Shown piece by piece: positions 36,177 to 44,872 of a stretch of DNA of 64,000 nucleotides; within the stretch, counting starts at the first letter, position 1; the number at the start of each line of letters is the position of its first letter. The position numbers and the translations under genes were made by a program. The notes beneath the pieces were generated by a model. That model had not been told where the DNA came from. It did no database searches and was given only the letters and a program-made list of their open reading frames with translations. Origin of the DNA: Pseudomonas farris (GTDB lineage Bacteria; Pseudomonadota; Gammaproteobacteria; Pseudomonadales; Pseudomonadaceae); contig NZ_JAHSTV010000012.1 in assembly GCF_019145235.1 (NCBI RefSeq), forward strand, positions 124,001-188,000, given 5' to 3'.

Positions 36177-36970
36177 GCGTTCCCGAACCGGTCGGCACAA
36201 CGGATGAACAGCAACCCATCATCAGCGCCGTGAGCCGTTTCACCGTGCTGACGGTCAACACCCACAAGGGTTTCACCGCGCTCAACCGACGCTTCATCCT
36301 GCCCGAGTTGCGCGAAGCAGTACGCAGTGTGTCCGCCGATGTGGTGTTTTTGCAGGAAGTGCATGGCACTCACGAATATCACCCGCAGCGCTACCTCAAT
36401 TGGCCGGCGATGCCCCAGTACGAATTCCTTGCCGATACCTTGTGGCCGCAGTTTGCCTATGGGCGCAACGCGGTCTATCCAGCGGGCGATCACGGCAATG
36501 CGCTGTTGTCGAAATTCCAGATCATTCGCCACGACAACCTCGACGTTTCCATCCACGGCCATGAGAACCGTGGAATCCTGCATTGCGTGTTACGGATGCC
36601 CGGCGATGGCCGGGAAGTGCATGCTATTTGCGTCCATCTGGGGCTTCGCGAAAGTCACCGCACGGCACAACTCAAGCTGCTGACCCAACGTTTGGAAGAG
36701 TTGCCGGAGGATGCCCCGGTGGTGATCGCCGGCGACTTCAATGATTGGCGCCTGCGCGCTGATGCGCTGCTCAAGCCCTGCGGCTTGCGTGAAGTCTTTG
36801 CCGAGCTGCATGGCAAACCGGCGCGTAGTTTCCCGGCGCGTTTGCCGGCGTTGCGCCTGGACCGCATCTACGTGCGCAACCTCAAGGCCAGCCATCCGCA
36901 AGTACTGGCGGCACGCCCCTGGTCACACCTTTCCGACCATGCACCGCTATCGGTGGAGATCGAGCTATGA
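36173..36970 (+). CDS. ybhP: Endonuclease/exonuclease/phosphatase family protein (YbhP-like)
   Basis: 265 residues. EEP-fold metal hydrolase: TVNTHKGFTALNRRFILPELREAV (first Asn and region), FLQEVHG (metal Glu), HGNALLSKF, CVHLGLRE, AGDFNDWR and LSDHAPLSVEI with the catalytic Asp/His. In E. coli ybhP-clsB-ybhN form one cluster, and the same order is seen here with ATGA-type overlaps at both ends. Substrate unknown; a phospholipid or phosphodiester link is inferred from the neighbours. Confidence 0.88.
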   Translation: MSVPEPVGTTDEQQPIISAVSRFTVLTVNTHKGFTALNRRFILPELREAVRSVSADVVFLQEVHGTHEYHPQRYLNWPAMPQYEFLADTLWPQFAYGRNAVYPAGDHGNALLSKFQIIRHDNLDVSIHGHENRGILHCVLRMPGDGREVHAICVHLGLRESHRTAQLKLLTQRLEELPEDAPVVIAGDFNDWRLRADALLKPCGLREVFAELHGKPARSFPARLPALRLDRIYVRNLKASHPQVLAARPWSHLSDHAPLSVEIEL

Positions 36971-38253
36971 CCGGCCCATTGATGGAAAAAACCACGATCG
37001 AACACGTCTCCGCACCTCCGCCCGTGCGTGAGCCGGCGGTCGTTAATATCGAATACGGTTGGCACCGTAACAACCGGGTCCAATTGCTGGAGAACGGTGA
37101 GGAATACTTTCCACGGGTATTTGAAGTGCTGCGTCAGGCCCAGAGTGAAATCCTGCTGGAAACCTTCATTGTGTTCGAGGACAAGGTCGGTAATGAGCTG
37201 CAAAAAATCCTGATTGAAGCGGCTCAACGCGGCGTGCGCATCACCGTCAGCCTCGACGGTTTTGGTTGTGGCGAATTGAGTACGGAGTTCCTCGCGGCCC
37301 TGAGCAATGCAGGTGTGCGCCTGCAAATATTTGACCCCGCCCCGCGTCACTTTGGCATCCGCACCAACTGGTTCCGCCGCCTGCACCGCAAGATTGTGGT
37401 GGTCGACGGCACGATTGCGTTCCTCGGCGGAATCAACTTTTCCGCCGACCATTTGGCCGACTTCGGCCCTGAAGCCAAACAGGATTATTCGGTTGAAGTG
37501 CAAGGCCCGGCGGTGGCCGATATTCATCATTTCGCCTTGCTGCAAAGCGGTCGCCCGGCCCGGGCCAAATACTGGTGGCAACGCCGCAGACAGAGGCGCG
37601 CGGAACTGGCGGTCAGCGATCATGATGGTCAGGTACGGCTGGTGTATCGCGACAATGCCGAACACCAGGGCGATATCGAAGAGGTGTACTTGCGAGTACT
37701 GCGCGGCGCCCGGCATCGCGTGATCATCGCCAACGCCTACTTCTTTCCAGGCTATCGGCTGCTGCGGGAGATCCGCAACGCGGCGAGGCGAGGGGTCGAG
37801 GTGCGCCTGATTCTTCAGGGCCAGCCGGATTTGCGCGTGGCCAGGCTCGCCGCGCGCATGACCTACGATTATCTACTGCGGGCCGGGGTAGCGATTTACG
37901 AATATTGCGACCGTCCCCTGCATGGCAAAGTCGCCTTGGTCGACGAGGACTGGAGCACCGTCGGTTCAAGTAACCTCGACCCGCTGAGCCTGTCCCTGAA
38001 CCTGGAGGCCAACGTGTTGATCCGCGACCGCGCCTTCAACCGTGACCTGTTCGAGCGTCTCGACGAATTGAGCAGCAACCACTGCAAGGTCATGTCGACG
38101 GACAAGGCGCCTCGCGGGCGGATCTGGCACATGACTATCGGTTTTCTGGTGTTTCACGTCCTGCGGCATTTCCCGGCCTGGGCCGGTTGGCTGCCGGCGC
38201 ATAAACCGCGCCTGAAACCCTTCATCCATCCGACCGGGAGCGATAAGGCATGA
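36967..38253 (+). CDS. clsB: Cardiolipin synthase B
   Basis: 428 residues. Two phospholipase D motifs HxKxxxxD: LHRKIVVVDGTIAFLGGINF at about residues 138-157 and LHGKVALVDEDWSTVGSSNL at about 318-337. It makes cardiolipin by phosphatidyl transfer between phosphatidylglycerol molecules. A hydrophobic stretch lies near the C-terminus (TIGFLVFHVLRHFPAWAGWL). Overlaps ybhP upstream and ybhN downstream by 4 nt each, so the three are one translational unit. Confidence 0.93.
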   Translation: MTGPLMEKTTIEHVSAPPPVREPAVVNIEYGWHRNNRVQLLENGEEYFPRVFEVLRQAQSEILLETFIVFEDKVGNELQKILIEAAQRGVRITVSLDGFGCGELSTEFLAALSNAGVRLQIFDPAPRHFGIRTNWFRRLHRKIVVVDGTIAFLGGINFSADHLADFGPEAKQDYSVEVQGPAVADIHHFALLQSGRPARAKYWWQRRRQRRAELAVSDHDGQVRLVYRDNAEHQGDIEEVYLRVLRGARHRVIIANAYFFPGYRLLREIRNAARRGVEVRLILQGQPDLRVARLAARMTYDYLLRAGVAIYEYCDRPLHGKVALVDEDWSTVGSSNLDPLSLSLNLEANVLIRDRAFNRDLFERLDELSSNHCKVMSTDKAPRGRIWHMTIGFLVFHVLRHFPAWAGWLPAHKPRLKPFIHPTGSDKA

Positions 38254-39236
38254 GGCATTCTGAAGCGCAGCCTGCGCCTCACTCCGACACGCCGCGAAAA
38301 TCCCACTGGCACCGCTGGAAAAAGCCGCTGACGATGCTGTTTTTTCTGGCGTTGATTGTGCTGTTCACGATGCTTGCCCAACGCATCGAGTGGGGCGAAG
38401 TGTTCGATACGTTGGCCGACTTTAAAGTGCGCACACTGATCATCGCGTCCGGGCTGACGCTGCTGAGTTTTCTGGTGTACGCCTGTTTCGACCTGATCGG
38501 TCGCACCTATATTCGACAGGACCTGACCTGGCGGCAGATCCTGCCAGTGGGCATCATCAGCTATGCCTTCAACCTTAACCTGAGCGCCTGGGTCGGCGGG
38601 GTCGCCATGCGCTATCGGTTGTATTCGCGGCTCGGCGTGAGCAAAAGCAACATCGCGAAAATCCTCGGGCTGAGCCTGGCGACCAATTGGTTCGGCTACA
38701 TGGTGATTGCCGGCACAGTGTTCAGCAGCGGACTGGTGCGAATGCCCCCAGGCTGGAAATTGAGCAGCGGCGCCCTGCAAGGCGTGGGCGTGTTATTACT
38801 GCTGATAAGCGCGGGTTATCTGGCAGCCTGTCGATTTTCCAGGCGACGGCAATGGTCAATTCGCGGCGTGGAAATCAATCTGCCGTCGCTGCACATGGCG
38901 GTCCTGCAACTGGCCCTCGGCGCGCTCAACTGGTCGCTGATGGCGGCGGTAATCTTCACCCTGCTGCCGAGCAAGCTGGACTATCCGCTGGTGCTTGGCG
39001 TGTTGCTGATCAGCGCCTTTGCCGGAGTTATTACCCACATTCCGGCCGGGCTCGGCGTGCTGGAGGCGGTGTTCGTGGCGTTGCTGCAACACGAGGCCTC
39101 ACGAGGAAGCCTGGTGGCGGGGTTGCTCGCTTATCGGGCGATCTATTTCCTCCTGCCGCTGCTGATTACCGTGGTGATGTACCTGGTGGTGGAAGCCAAG
39201 GCGAAGTCGTTGCGGATCCAGAAGAAACCTTCTTGA
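38250..39236 (+). CDS. ybhN: YbhN-like polytopic membrane protein (flippase-like)
   Basis: 328 residues, LPG-synthase membrane-domain family. About 8 helices: PLTMLFFLALIVLFTMLA, LIIASGLTLLSFLVYACF, then INLNLSAWVGGVAMRYRLYSRLGVSKSNI-type loop (FNLNLSAWVGGVAMRYRLYS) that is the family signature, and LGVLLISAFAGVITHIPAGLGVLEAVFVALL near the C-terminus. Relatives move or modify phospholipids. Coupled to clsB. Confidence 0.9.
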   Translation: MRHSEAQPAPHSDTPRKSHWHRWKKPLTMLFFLALIVLFTMLAQRIEWGEVFDTLADFKVRTLIIASGLTLLSFLVYACFDLIGRTYIRQDLTWRQILPVGIISYAFNLNLSAWVGGVAMRYRLYSRLGVSKSNIAKILGLSLATNWFGYMVIAGTVFSSGLVRMPPGWKLSSGALQGVGVLLLLISAGYLAACRFSRRRQWSIRGVEINLPSLHMAVLQLALGALNWSLMAAVIFTLLPSKLDYPLVLGVLLISAFAGVITHIPAGLGVLEAVFVALLQHEASRGSLVAGLLAYRAIYFLLPLLITVVMYLVVEAKAKSLRIQKKPS

Positions 39237-39257
39237 GAGATTGGTTGAAACGGATGC

Positions 39258-39344
39258 CGCTTTCGCGAGCAAGCCCGCTCCCACATTGATAGCGCTTAGA
39301 CAGGCAGTGCGGATCAAATGTGGGAGCGGGCTTGCTCGCGAATG
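39258..39344. repeat. REP inverted pair 9
   Basis: Arms at about 39258-39285 and 39318-39344 between the convergent ybhN and hydrolase genes. Confidence 0.85.
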
Positions 39345-39364
39345 ATCGCAAGAACACTGCAAAT

Positions 39365-40123
39365 CTAACTCGACTGAATAATGCTCAACCGCTCGCCCAC
39401 CACCATTTCCGTGATCCAGCCCACCAGAATGCTGGTATACGCCTGTTGTGAGACAGGCTCGCTCAAGGCGTGATCGGCACCGTCGATAATCCGGTGAGTC
39501 AGCGAGTGGGTCTGCTGACACGCCGCGCGGTAACTCATGATGGTCGCGTGGGGCACATAGGCGTCCGTCTCGGACTCCACCAGCAACACATCCCCGGTAA
39601 ATTGCGAACAGGCATGCAGCGCGCGATTGCTGTCGGCGCTGACCCGCGTGCTGCGGTAATCGCGCAAATCGAGCTTGTCCAGCTCACGCTTGGGTGTGTG
39701 CCAAAAGTCGTCTCGATACAACGCCGGCACCCGCAACGCCAGCCAGCGCACCGGTCGCAACGACGTCAGGATCGAGGCCAGATAACCGCCATAACTGGTG
39801 CCGACCACGGCGATCGCCGACGTGTCGAGCGCCGGATGGGCGAGCAAGCGGTCGTAGGCCGCCAACAAGTCACGCAGATTGTCTTCGCGGGTTACCCGAG
39901 ATAACGGAATACCGGTCCCGCCAGTATGGCCGCGCAAGTCGAATGTCAGGCACACGCAACCCAACCCGGCGATGCCTTTGGCGCGCTCCAGGTCGCGCTC
40001 CTGACTACCGCCCCAGCCATGAACGAAAAGCACACCCGGGACTTTCGATTTGGGGCTGAGGAAGGTTCCGCTCATCTGTTCATCGTCGATGTCGATCTGA
40101 ATGGTTTCGCTTCTAGCCGTCAT
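39365..40123 (-). CDS. Alpha/beta hydrolase (dienelactone hydrolase/peptidase S9-like)
   Basis: 252 residues. VLFVHGWGGSQERDLERAKG forms the oxyanion loop; the nucleophile elbow is VVGTSYGGYLAS (Ser at about residue 110); LLVESETDAYVPHATI gives the acid and IIDGADHALSEPVSQQ the histidine. Cytosolic, substrate unknown. It overlaps the upstream DUF3182 gene by 11 nt, so the two are probably expressed and act together. Confidence 0.87.
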   Translation of the reverse strand: MTARSETIQIDIDDEQMSGTFLSPKSKVPGVLFVHGWGGSQERDLERAKGIAGLGCVCLTFDLRGHTGGTGIPLSRVTREDNLRDLLAAYDRLLAHPALDTSAIAVVGTSYGGYLASILTSLRPVRWLALRVPALYRDDFWHTPKRELDKLDLRDYRSTRVSADSNRALHACSQFTGDVLLVESETDAYVPHATIMSYRAACQQTHSLTHRIIDGADHALSEPVSQQAYTSILVGWITEMVVGERLSIIQSS

Positions 40124-41222
40124 AGGATTTGACCGTTACGTACTTGAGAAGAAAGTCACTGTGTTCCGCTGGCCCGCGGTAGACCTCAATGGCGTTGGCC
40201 GGCAGAGGTTGATCGGTATAGGTTTCGATCGACGACACGCGAATCGCGCGCAAGCCGGGGTTGTTGACGAAGCTCTGCAGTGCCGCGACTTCAGCACTGC
40301 TGGCACCGCCCAGGCGCCAGGATTGTTCGAGCACGCCACTGCGTTGTTTGCCATCGCAATCCAGCCCTTGGGCGATGTCGTAGTTGCGCCGCGAGGCGTA
40401 GAAACCGGGGTAGGCTTCATCGGCCGCGCTGTCGAATACCTGCGCTTGCTGGATCGCCAGCCTCGTGTCTTCTGGTAGTTCCAGCGCCAGCAGGTCCTCG
40501 TAATAACCCTGCACCACCAACAGATTGGACCCTCCATAAACCTGCTCGCCCTGACCGTCTTCGGTCAAGTATTGATCACCGCAATAACTCAGCACTTTGT
40601 CGCCGATAAAACTCTGACCGACACTATGGGTGACCACCTCGATCAAGTCTTGTTCCAGCACCACACCTTCGGTGAACAATGTTTTGGCATCGGGGCGAGC
40701 AAGGATGGCGTCGAACTGATCGAGGCTTTTGATTACTTCCTGGCCGCGTCCGGCGCAGGCATGAATAGGTTTCATGCGGATCGGACCGCTGTAGAGCAGG
40801 TGCTCCGCCGCCGGGCGAGCATCCTCCAGGGAGAACACGCTGAGGCCATCGAGCACGACGCTGCGTACCCGTTCGGAAAACAACGACGACCAGCCTTCGG
40901 GCGCGAACGCATAGCGATTCAACAATCCATGGCTGATGGCTTTGGTGCAGATGAAATCGTGGTCGACGTAACCGCCCCATAAGTCCTCCGGCCCTTTGAC
41001 GCCCAGCTGCCGGGCGGCAGCAACGCCCACCAGCGTTTGGGTCGGCAACAGATAAATATCCCGGCCGCGATGCAGCTGCGGGTCGTAACTGCCGCCGTAT
41101 TCGAGCCCCACAACCTGCGCCAGCCAACGGGCCAACGCGCGATTGGTTTCGACTTCGTGAAGCGAGGCACTGGGTCGCACTGAATGGGCGAGTACCAGTT
41201 TGTTGCGATTTGTTGGGGTCAT
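40113..41222 (-). CDS. DUF3182 family protein, ATP-grasp-like
   Basis: 369 residues from ATG 41222 (GGGGAA upstream); the open frame extends 13 codons further. Family match is by memory: VVGLEYGGSYDPQLHRGRDIYLLPTQTL, DLWGGYVDHDFICTKAISHGL and RMKPIHACAGRGQEVIKSLDQFDAIL. The segment RMKPIHACAGRGQ followed by EGVVLEQDLIEVVTHSVGQSFIG resembles an ATP-grasp lysine and metal-binding arrangement. Biochemical function is not known. Paired with the hydrolase. Confidence 0.75.
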   Translation of the reverse strand: MTPTNRNKLVLAHSVRPSASLHEVETNRALARWLAQVVGLEYGGSYDPQLHRGRDIYLLPTQTLVGVAAARQLGVKGPEDLWGGYVDHDFICTKAISHGLLNRYAFAPEGWSSLFSERVRSVVLDGLSVFSLEDARPAAEHLLYSGPIRMKPIHACAGRGQEVIKSLDQFDAILARPDAKTLFTEGVVLEQDLIEVVTHSVGQSFIGDKVLSYCGDQYLTEDGQGEQVYGGSNLLVVQGYYEDLLALELPEDTRLAIQQAQVFDSAADEAYPGFYASRRNYDIAQGLDCDGKQRSGVLEQSWRLGGASSAEVAALQSFVNNPGLRAIRVSSIETYTDQPLPANAIEVYRGPAEHSDFLLKYVTVKSYDG

Positions 41223-41530
41223 GCGTTCCCCTTCAATCTGCGTTTGATAAATGTAGCTCAAGGAGGTGCAGAGATCAGGCCAATGGCGGCTGGAGAAAAA
41301 CAGTCTTTAAATCAGCCAATTGCGAAATGTGCGGTGGCACAAGGCCTGTTTTATTCTGCACGACACCTTTCAATGCTCCCGGCATTTTGCACGACTCAAA
41401 CCTGCCACCTAACTCATGTGGGAGCGAGCCTGCTCGCGATGGCGGCCTGACATTCCATATTTGTGTTGAATGACACACCGCTATCGCGAGCAGGCTCGCT
41501 CCCACATTTTTAGATCTGTGGTGATGCTCG
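41223..41530. other. Gap between the DUF3182 gene and the GlxA-type gene
   Basis: 308 nt with no gene: the left third should hold the promoter of the DUF3182-hydrolase pair, and most of the remainder is the variant REP pair at 41416-41507. Confidence 0.55.
41416..41507. repeat. Variant REP inverted pair 10 (GTGGGAGCGAGCCTGCTCGC)
   Basis: Arms at about 41416-41439 and 41483-41507 carry GAGCCTGCTCGCGAT in place of GGGCTTGCTCGCGAA in both arms, so the compensating changes keep the hairpin. Confidence 0.85.
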
Positions 41531-42531
41531 CTACCGAGCCACGGCCGCGGTCGCAGACACACCAAACCGCCCCCGGTAATCACTCGGCGCCAGCCCGGTA
41601 ATCTTCTTGAACGTTGCCCGAAACGCACTCGGGTCCTGGTAACCCACGGTCCAGGCAATATGATCAATAGTGCCGTTGGTGAATTCGAGCATTTCCCGCG
41701 CTTTGCCGACACGCAGGTGCTGGCAGTACTCGGTGGGTTTCAACCCGGTTGCAGCACGAAAACGCCGCAGGAAAGTGCGTTCTTCCAGCCCCGCCCGCTC
41801 GGCCATTGCCGTCAACGAGACATCGGTCGCCCCAGTGCTTTGCAGCCAATGCTGGACCTTGAGAATCGACGCATCGCCATGGTTGAGAATCGGTGAAAAA
41901 TTACTGCCGCACGCACTCGCGCTGTCGCTGTGTTCCACCACCAGAAACCGCGCCGTGCCGTGCCAGTGGCAATGCTCGGCCCGAGCAAGCGGTTCACCAA
42001 TCGCAATCCCAGCTCTGACCAGGCCATCAACCCGGCGGTGGTGATCAGGTCGCCATCGTCGACAATGGGCGTATCGGCCTTGAGCTTGATCGCCGGATAA
42101 CGCTCGGCGAAAGCCTTGGCCGAGGTCCAGTGGGTAGTCGCGCTACGGCCATCGAGCAGGCCGCTTTCGGCCAACAGTATAGAACCCACGCAGACCCCGC
42201 CGAGGGTCGCACCGTTGGCGTGCTGCTGACGAATCCAGCGAATCAGCTCTTGGGGCGCCTGTCGCTCGGAAAAACCTCCGATCGAGGGCGGGATCAACAC
42301 GGCGACCAATGCGCCGGCCGGGCCAGGATGAGTGTCATAGACCCGCTCGGGCACTTGATCGCTATCGACCTGCCAGTGACTGACCCGCAGCAACGGCAGC
42401 TGCGCCGCCTGATGCTCGGCGGCGATCCGGTTGGCCACGCCGAACAGGTCCGTCAGCCCATGCACCGCCGCCATCTGCGCACCGGGATAGATCAGCACTC
42501 CCAGTTCGGCGACTGCCCTTTCTACACCCAT
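41531..42531 (-). pseudogene. GlxA-type regulator (DJ-1/PfpI plus AraC HTH), frameshifted by a 5-bp duplication
   Basis: From ATG 42531 (AGGGGG nine bases upstream) the frame encodes a DJ-1/PfpI domain: VLIYPGAQMAAVHGLTDLF, GATLGGVCVGSILLAESGLL, ITTAGLMAWSELGLRLVNRLLG. It then loses frame at ATGTARRGFWWW. The next frame resumes FLVVEHSDSA and carries a complete AraC domain: LTAMAERAGLEERTFLRRFRAATG and IDHIAWTVGYQDPSAFRATFK. The break is the tandem GCCGTGCCGT (41952-41961). Removing one copy leaves 996 nt, exactly 331 codons plus stop, the family's usual length. So a probable recent inactivation. It is divergent from the cysteine hydrolase it would be expected to control. Confidence 0.9.
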
Positions 42532-42633
42532 TGTCAGTTTTCCCCCTTCTATTGTCGGTGCGGCCAATCCTCGAACGGAGGGCCAGCGCCAATACTTAAT
42601 TCCACACCCAACACACACTTCGAGGAAACAGTC

Positions 42634-43182
42634 ATGGCCAAGCAAGCACTCATCGTAGTCGATATCCAAAACGACTACTTCCCTCAGGGCAAGTGGCCGC
42701 TGGTGGGCGCCGACGCCGCAGCGGACAACGCCGCACGGTTGATTCAGGCATTTCGCGAGGCCGGCGATCAGGTGGTGCACATCCGCCACGAATTCACCTC
42801 CGACGCCGCACCGTTCTTCGCGCCGGGCTCCGACGGCGCGAAGCTGCACCCCAAAGTCCTCAACCGCGCTGACGAACCGGTGGTGCTCAAACATTTCGTC
42901 AACTCGTTCCGCGAGACCGAACTGGAAGCCATCCTCGACCAGCAAGGCATCGAGCACTTGGTGGTGGTCGGGAGCATGAGTCACATGTGCATCGACGGCA
43001 TCACCCGCGCCGCGGCCGACTTGGGCTACACCGTCACGGTGATTCACGACGCCTGCGCCACCCGAGACCTGGAATTCAACGGCATCACCGTCCCGGCCGA
43101 CCACGTTCACGCCGCCTTCATGTCGGCCTTGGGTTTTGCTTATGCAAGTGTGGTGTCCACTGACGATTTTCTGGCTGATTAA
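42634..43182 (+). CDS. Isochorismatase-family cysteine hydrolase
   Basis: 182 residues from ATG 42634. VVDIQNDYF holds the catalytic Asp, HIRHEFT a metal/substrate site, PVVLKHFVNSFRET the lysine, and VVVGSMSHMCIDGITRAA the nucleophilic Cys within SHMCID. Such enzymes hydrolyse amides such as nicotinamide, biuret or N-carbamoyl compounds; the substrate here is unknown. The 102-nt divergent gap is shared with the GlxA-type regulator, now frameshifted, so control may have changed. Confidence 0.88.
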   Translation: MAKQALIVVDIQNDYFPQGKWPLVGADAAADNAARLIQAFREAGDQVVHIRHEFTSDAAPFFAPGSDGAKLHPKVLNRADEPVVLKHFVNSFRETELEAILDQQGIEHLVVVGSMSHMCIDGITRAAADLGYTVTVIHDACATRDLEFNGITVPADHVHAAFMSALGFAYASVVSTDDFLAD

Positions 43183-43193
43183 GATGAGGAACC

Positions 43194-43284
43194 TGTGGGA
43201 GCGGGCTTGCTTGCAAAAGCGGTGTATCAGGCAACATCAATGTTGACTGTGCCGCCGCCTTCGCGAGCAAGCCCGCTCCCACAT
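43194..43284. repeat. REP inverted pair 11
   Basis: Arms at about 43194-43217 (slightly diverged, TTGCTTGCAAAAG) and 43259-43284, after the hydrolase gene and before the twin palindromes. Confidence 0.8.
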
Positions 43285-43325
43285 GACCTTCTATCGTCAT
43301 ACACCTGTGCAACAGTCGAAAAAAT

Positions 43326-43383
43326 CTCACGCGTGAGCTATTGAGGTCCGCAAAAATTGCCTGTAGTGTTTCTCACGCGTGAG
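43326..43383 (+). promoter_or_regulatory. Promoter flanked by twin CTCACGCGTGAG operators
   Basis: The perfect 12-bp palindrome CTCACGCGTGAG occurs at 43326-43337 and again at 43372-43383. Between them sits a sigma-70-like promoter: TTGAGG (43341-43346), 17 nt, TAGTGT (43364-43369). The operators begin 3 nt outside each box. The yjfI ATG is 23 nt further on. This arrangement predicts tight repression of the whole operon by a dimeric regulator binding both sites. Confidence 0.75.
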
Positions 43384-43406
43384 TTTTTCACAACGGGGTC
43401 AGCATC

Positions 43407-44096
43407 ATGAAAAGCAGCTCTCCATCAGATCCGCCTACCGGATCTGCCACCGATTCAGCGAGCCAAAAGGGAGAGCGCTCGAAACCGTCCGCAAAAAAAC
43501 CATCCAGCTTCTACATGAAGCAGATGCGCGCGGGCCTGGGTGCCGCCGGGTATGTGAAACACGAGACTTGGGTGCTTCCCGAAAACCGAAGCCTGCTCAA
43601 GCAGATGGAGAAACAGCTACGCCAACCGATTCTGGCTGGCTCATTCATGTCGGAGAATTACATGAGCGCAGGTAATAACTGGAATATCGATCGCCTCTAC
43701 AGCGCCCTTCAGGCCCTCGACGAAGTGGTTTCGAACGACATCACCCTCTCCCTCGTTCAAGGCTCCGAGTCCAGCATCAAGCTGGAAATGAACGATTTCG
43801 GTGGCTTGCCGATTTACATCGCGGTGGTTGGCGATCAGGTCATCGTGGATACCGTTCTGGTCGATGTCGAGTCCATCAACGACGTACCGGCATTCAATGA
43901 CGCCGTTCTGCGTAGCCGGGAAATGTTCCCGCTGTCCTCGATCGGTATCGAGTCGATGCCCAACGGGCAGGTCGTTTACAACATGTTCGGCGCACTGAGC
44001 TCCGACTCCAGCCTGACCAACGTCGTGACCGAGGTCAAAACCCTCGTCGACAACGTCCAGCGCGCCAGCGAAGCCTTTGAACGTTTCTTCATCTAA
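43407..44096 (+). CDS. yjfI: DUF2170 protein (YjfI-like) with an added N-terminal domain
   Basis: 229 residues, about 95 more than I recall for E. coli YjfI. Residues 1-35 are Ser/Lys/Pro-rich and disordered. Residues about 34-75 (PSSFYMKQMRAGLGAAGYVKHETWVLPENRSLLKQMEKQLR) resemble the ribbon-helix-helix antitoxin type, where a short strand is followed by two helices; this could bind DNA (inference). Residues about 90-229 are DUF2170: WNIDRLYSALQALDEVVSNDITLSLVQGSESSIKLEM and FPLSSIGIESMPNGQVVYNMFGALS. First gene of the operon. Confidence 0.85.
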   Translation: MKSSSPSDPPTGSATDSASQKGERSKPSAKKPSSFYMKQMRAGLGAAGYVKHETWVLPENRSLLKQMEKQLRQPILAGSFMSENYMSAGNNWNIDRLYSALQALDEVVSNDITLSLVQGSESSIKLEMNDFGGLPIYIAVVGDQVIVDTVLVDVESINDVPAFNDAVLRSREMFPLSSIGIESMPNGQVVYNMFGALSSDSSLTNVVTEVKTLVDNVQRASEAFERFFI

Positions 44097-44120
44097 TTTT
44101 TCGGGAACAGGAAATATCCA

Positions 44121-44819
44121 ATGACTCAGTCCATCTGGAGCAAATTGTTCACCGCGCTGCGTGGCGGTGCCAACGAAGTCGGCGAATCGATCGTCGACCA
44201 ACAGGCCCTGCGCATCCTCGACCAGGAAATTCGTGATGCTGACAGCGCGCTGGCCAACGCCAAGCGTGAGCTGGTCACCATCATGGCCAAGCACAAACTG
44301 TCGGCTGATCGCGTCAGCGAGCACAACGCCAAGATCAAGGACCTGGAATCCAAGGCCCTGGCCGCGATCCAGGCCAATCGCGAAGACCTGGCACTGGAAG
44401 TGGCCGAAGCCATTTCTACCCTGACCAACGAACTGGATGTCGAGCAAAAGCAGGCCACCGAATTCGGCGGTTACGCGGACAACATGCGTAAAGACATCAC
44501 CAAGGCTGAAAGCCGCATCAAAAGCCTGCGTCAGCAAGTGGACATGGCCAAGGCGCGTGAAAGCGTACAGAAAGCCCAGGTCAGTGCTTCGATCGCCAGT
44601 GGCGGCGCCAACGGCAAGCTGGAAACCGCCGTCGGTACGCTGAACCGCCTGCAAGCCAAACAGCAGCAACGCGCCGCTGAACTGGAAGCTCAGGACCAAC
44701 TGGCCGATGCGTCGACCGGCACCGACCTGGAGCGCAAGCTGCGCGAAGCCGGCATCACGCCGAACGAAGGCAGCGCCAATGCGATTCTGGAACGCCTGAA
44801 GAAAAAATCGGCTGAGTAA
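44121..44819 (+). CDS. yjfJ: PspA/IM30 family membrane-protecting protein (YjfJ-like)
   Basis: 232 residues, almost wholly helical coiled coil with heptads from about residue 25 to 190. The family start ...LFTALRGGANEVGESIVDQQALRILDQEIRDADSAL is typical, as is the short C-terminal helix GITPNEGSANAILERLKKK. PspA-type proteins are ESCRT-III relatives that assemble on stressed inner membrane. CAGGAA ribosome site at 44107. It follows yjfI by 24 nt, the same pair as in E. coli. Confidence 0.92.
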   Translation: MTQSIWSKLFTALRGGANEVGESIVDQQALRILDQEIRDADSALANAKRELVTIMAKHKLSADRVSEHNAKIKDLESKALAAIQANREDLALEVAEAISTLTNELDVEQKQATEFGGYADNMRKDITKAESRIKSLRQQVDMAKARESVQKAQVSASIASGGANGKLETAVGTLNRLQAKQQQRAAELEAQDQLADASTGTDLERKLREAGITPNEGSANAILERLKKKSAE

Positions 44820-44872
44820 GCAACAGCGCAGCAGGAAGGGCATTTTTTTCCCTGATGCCGAGCTGCGGAACC

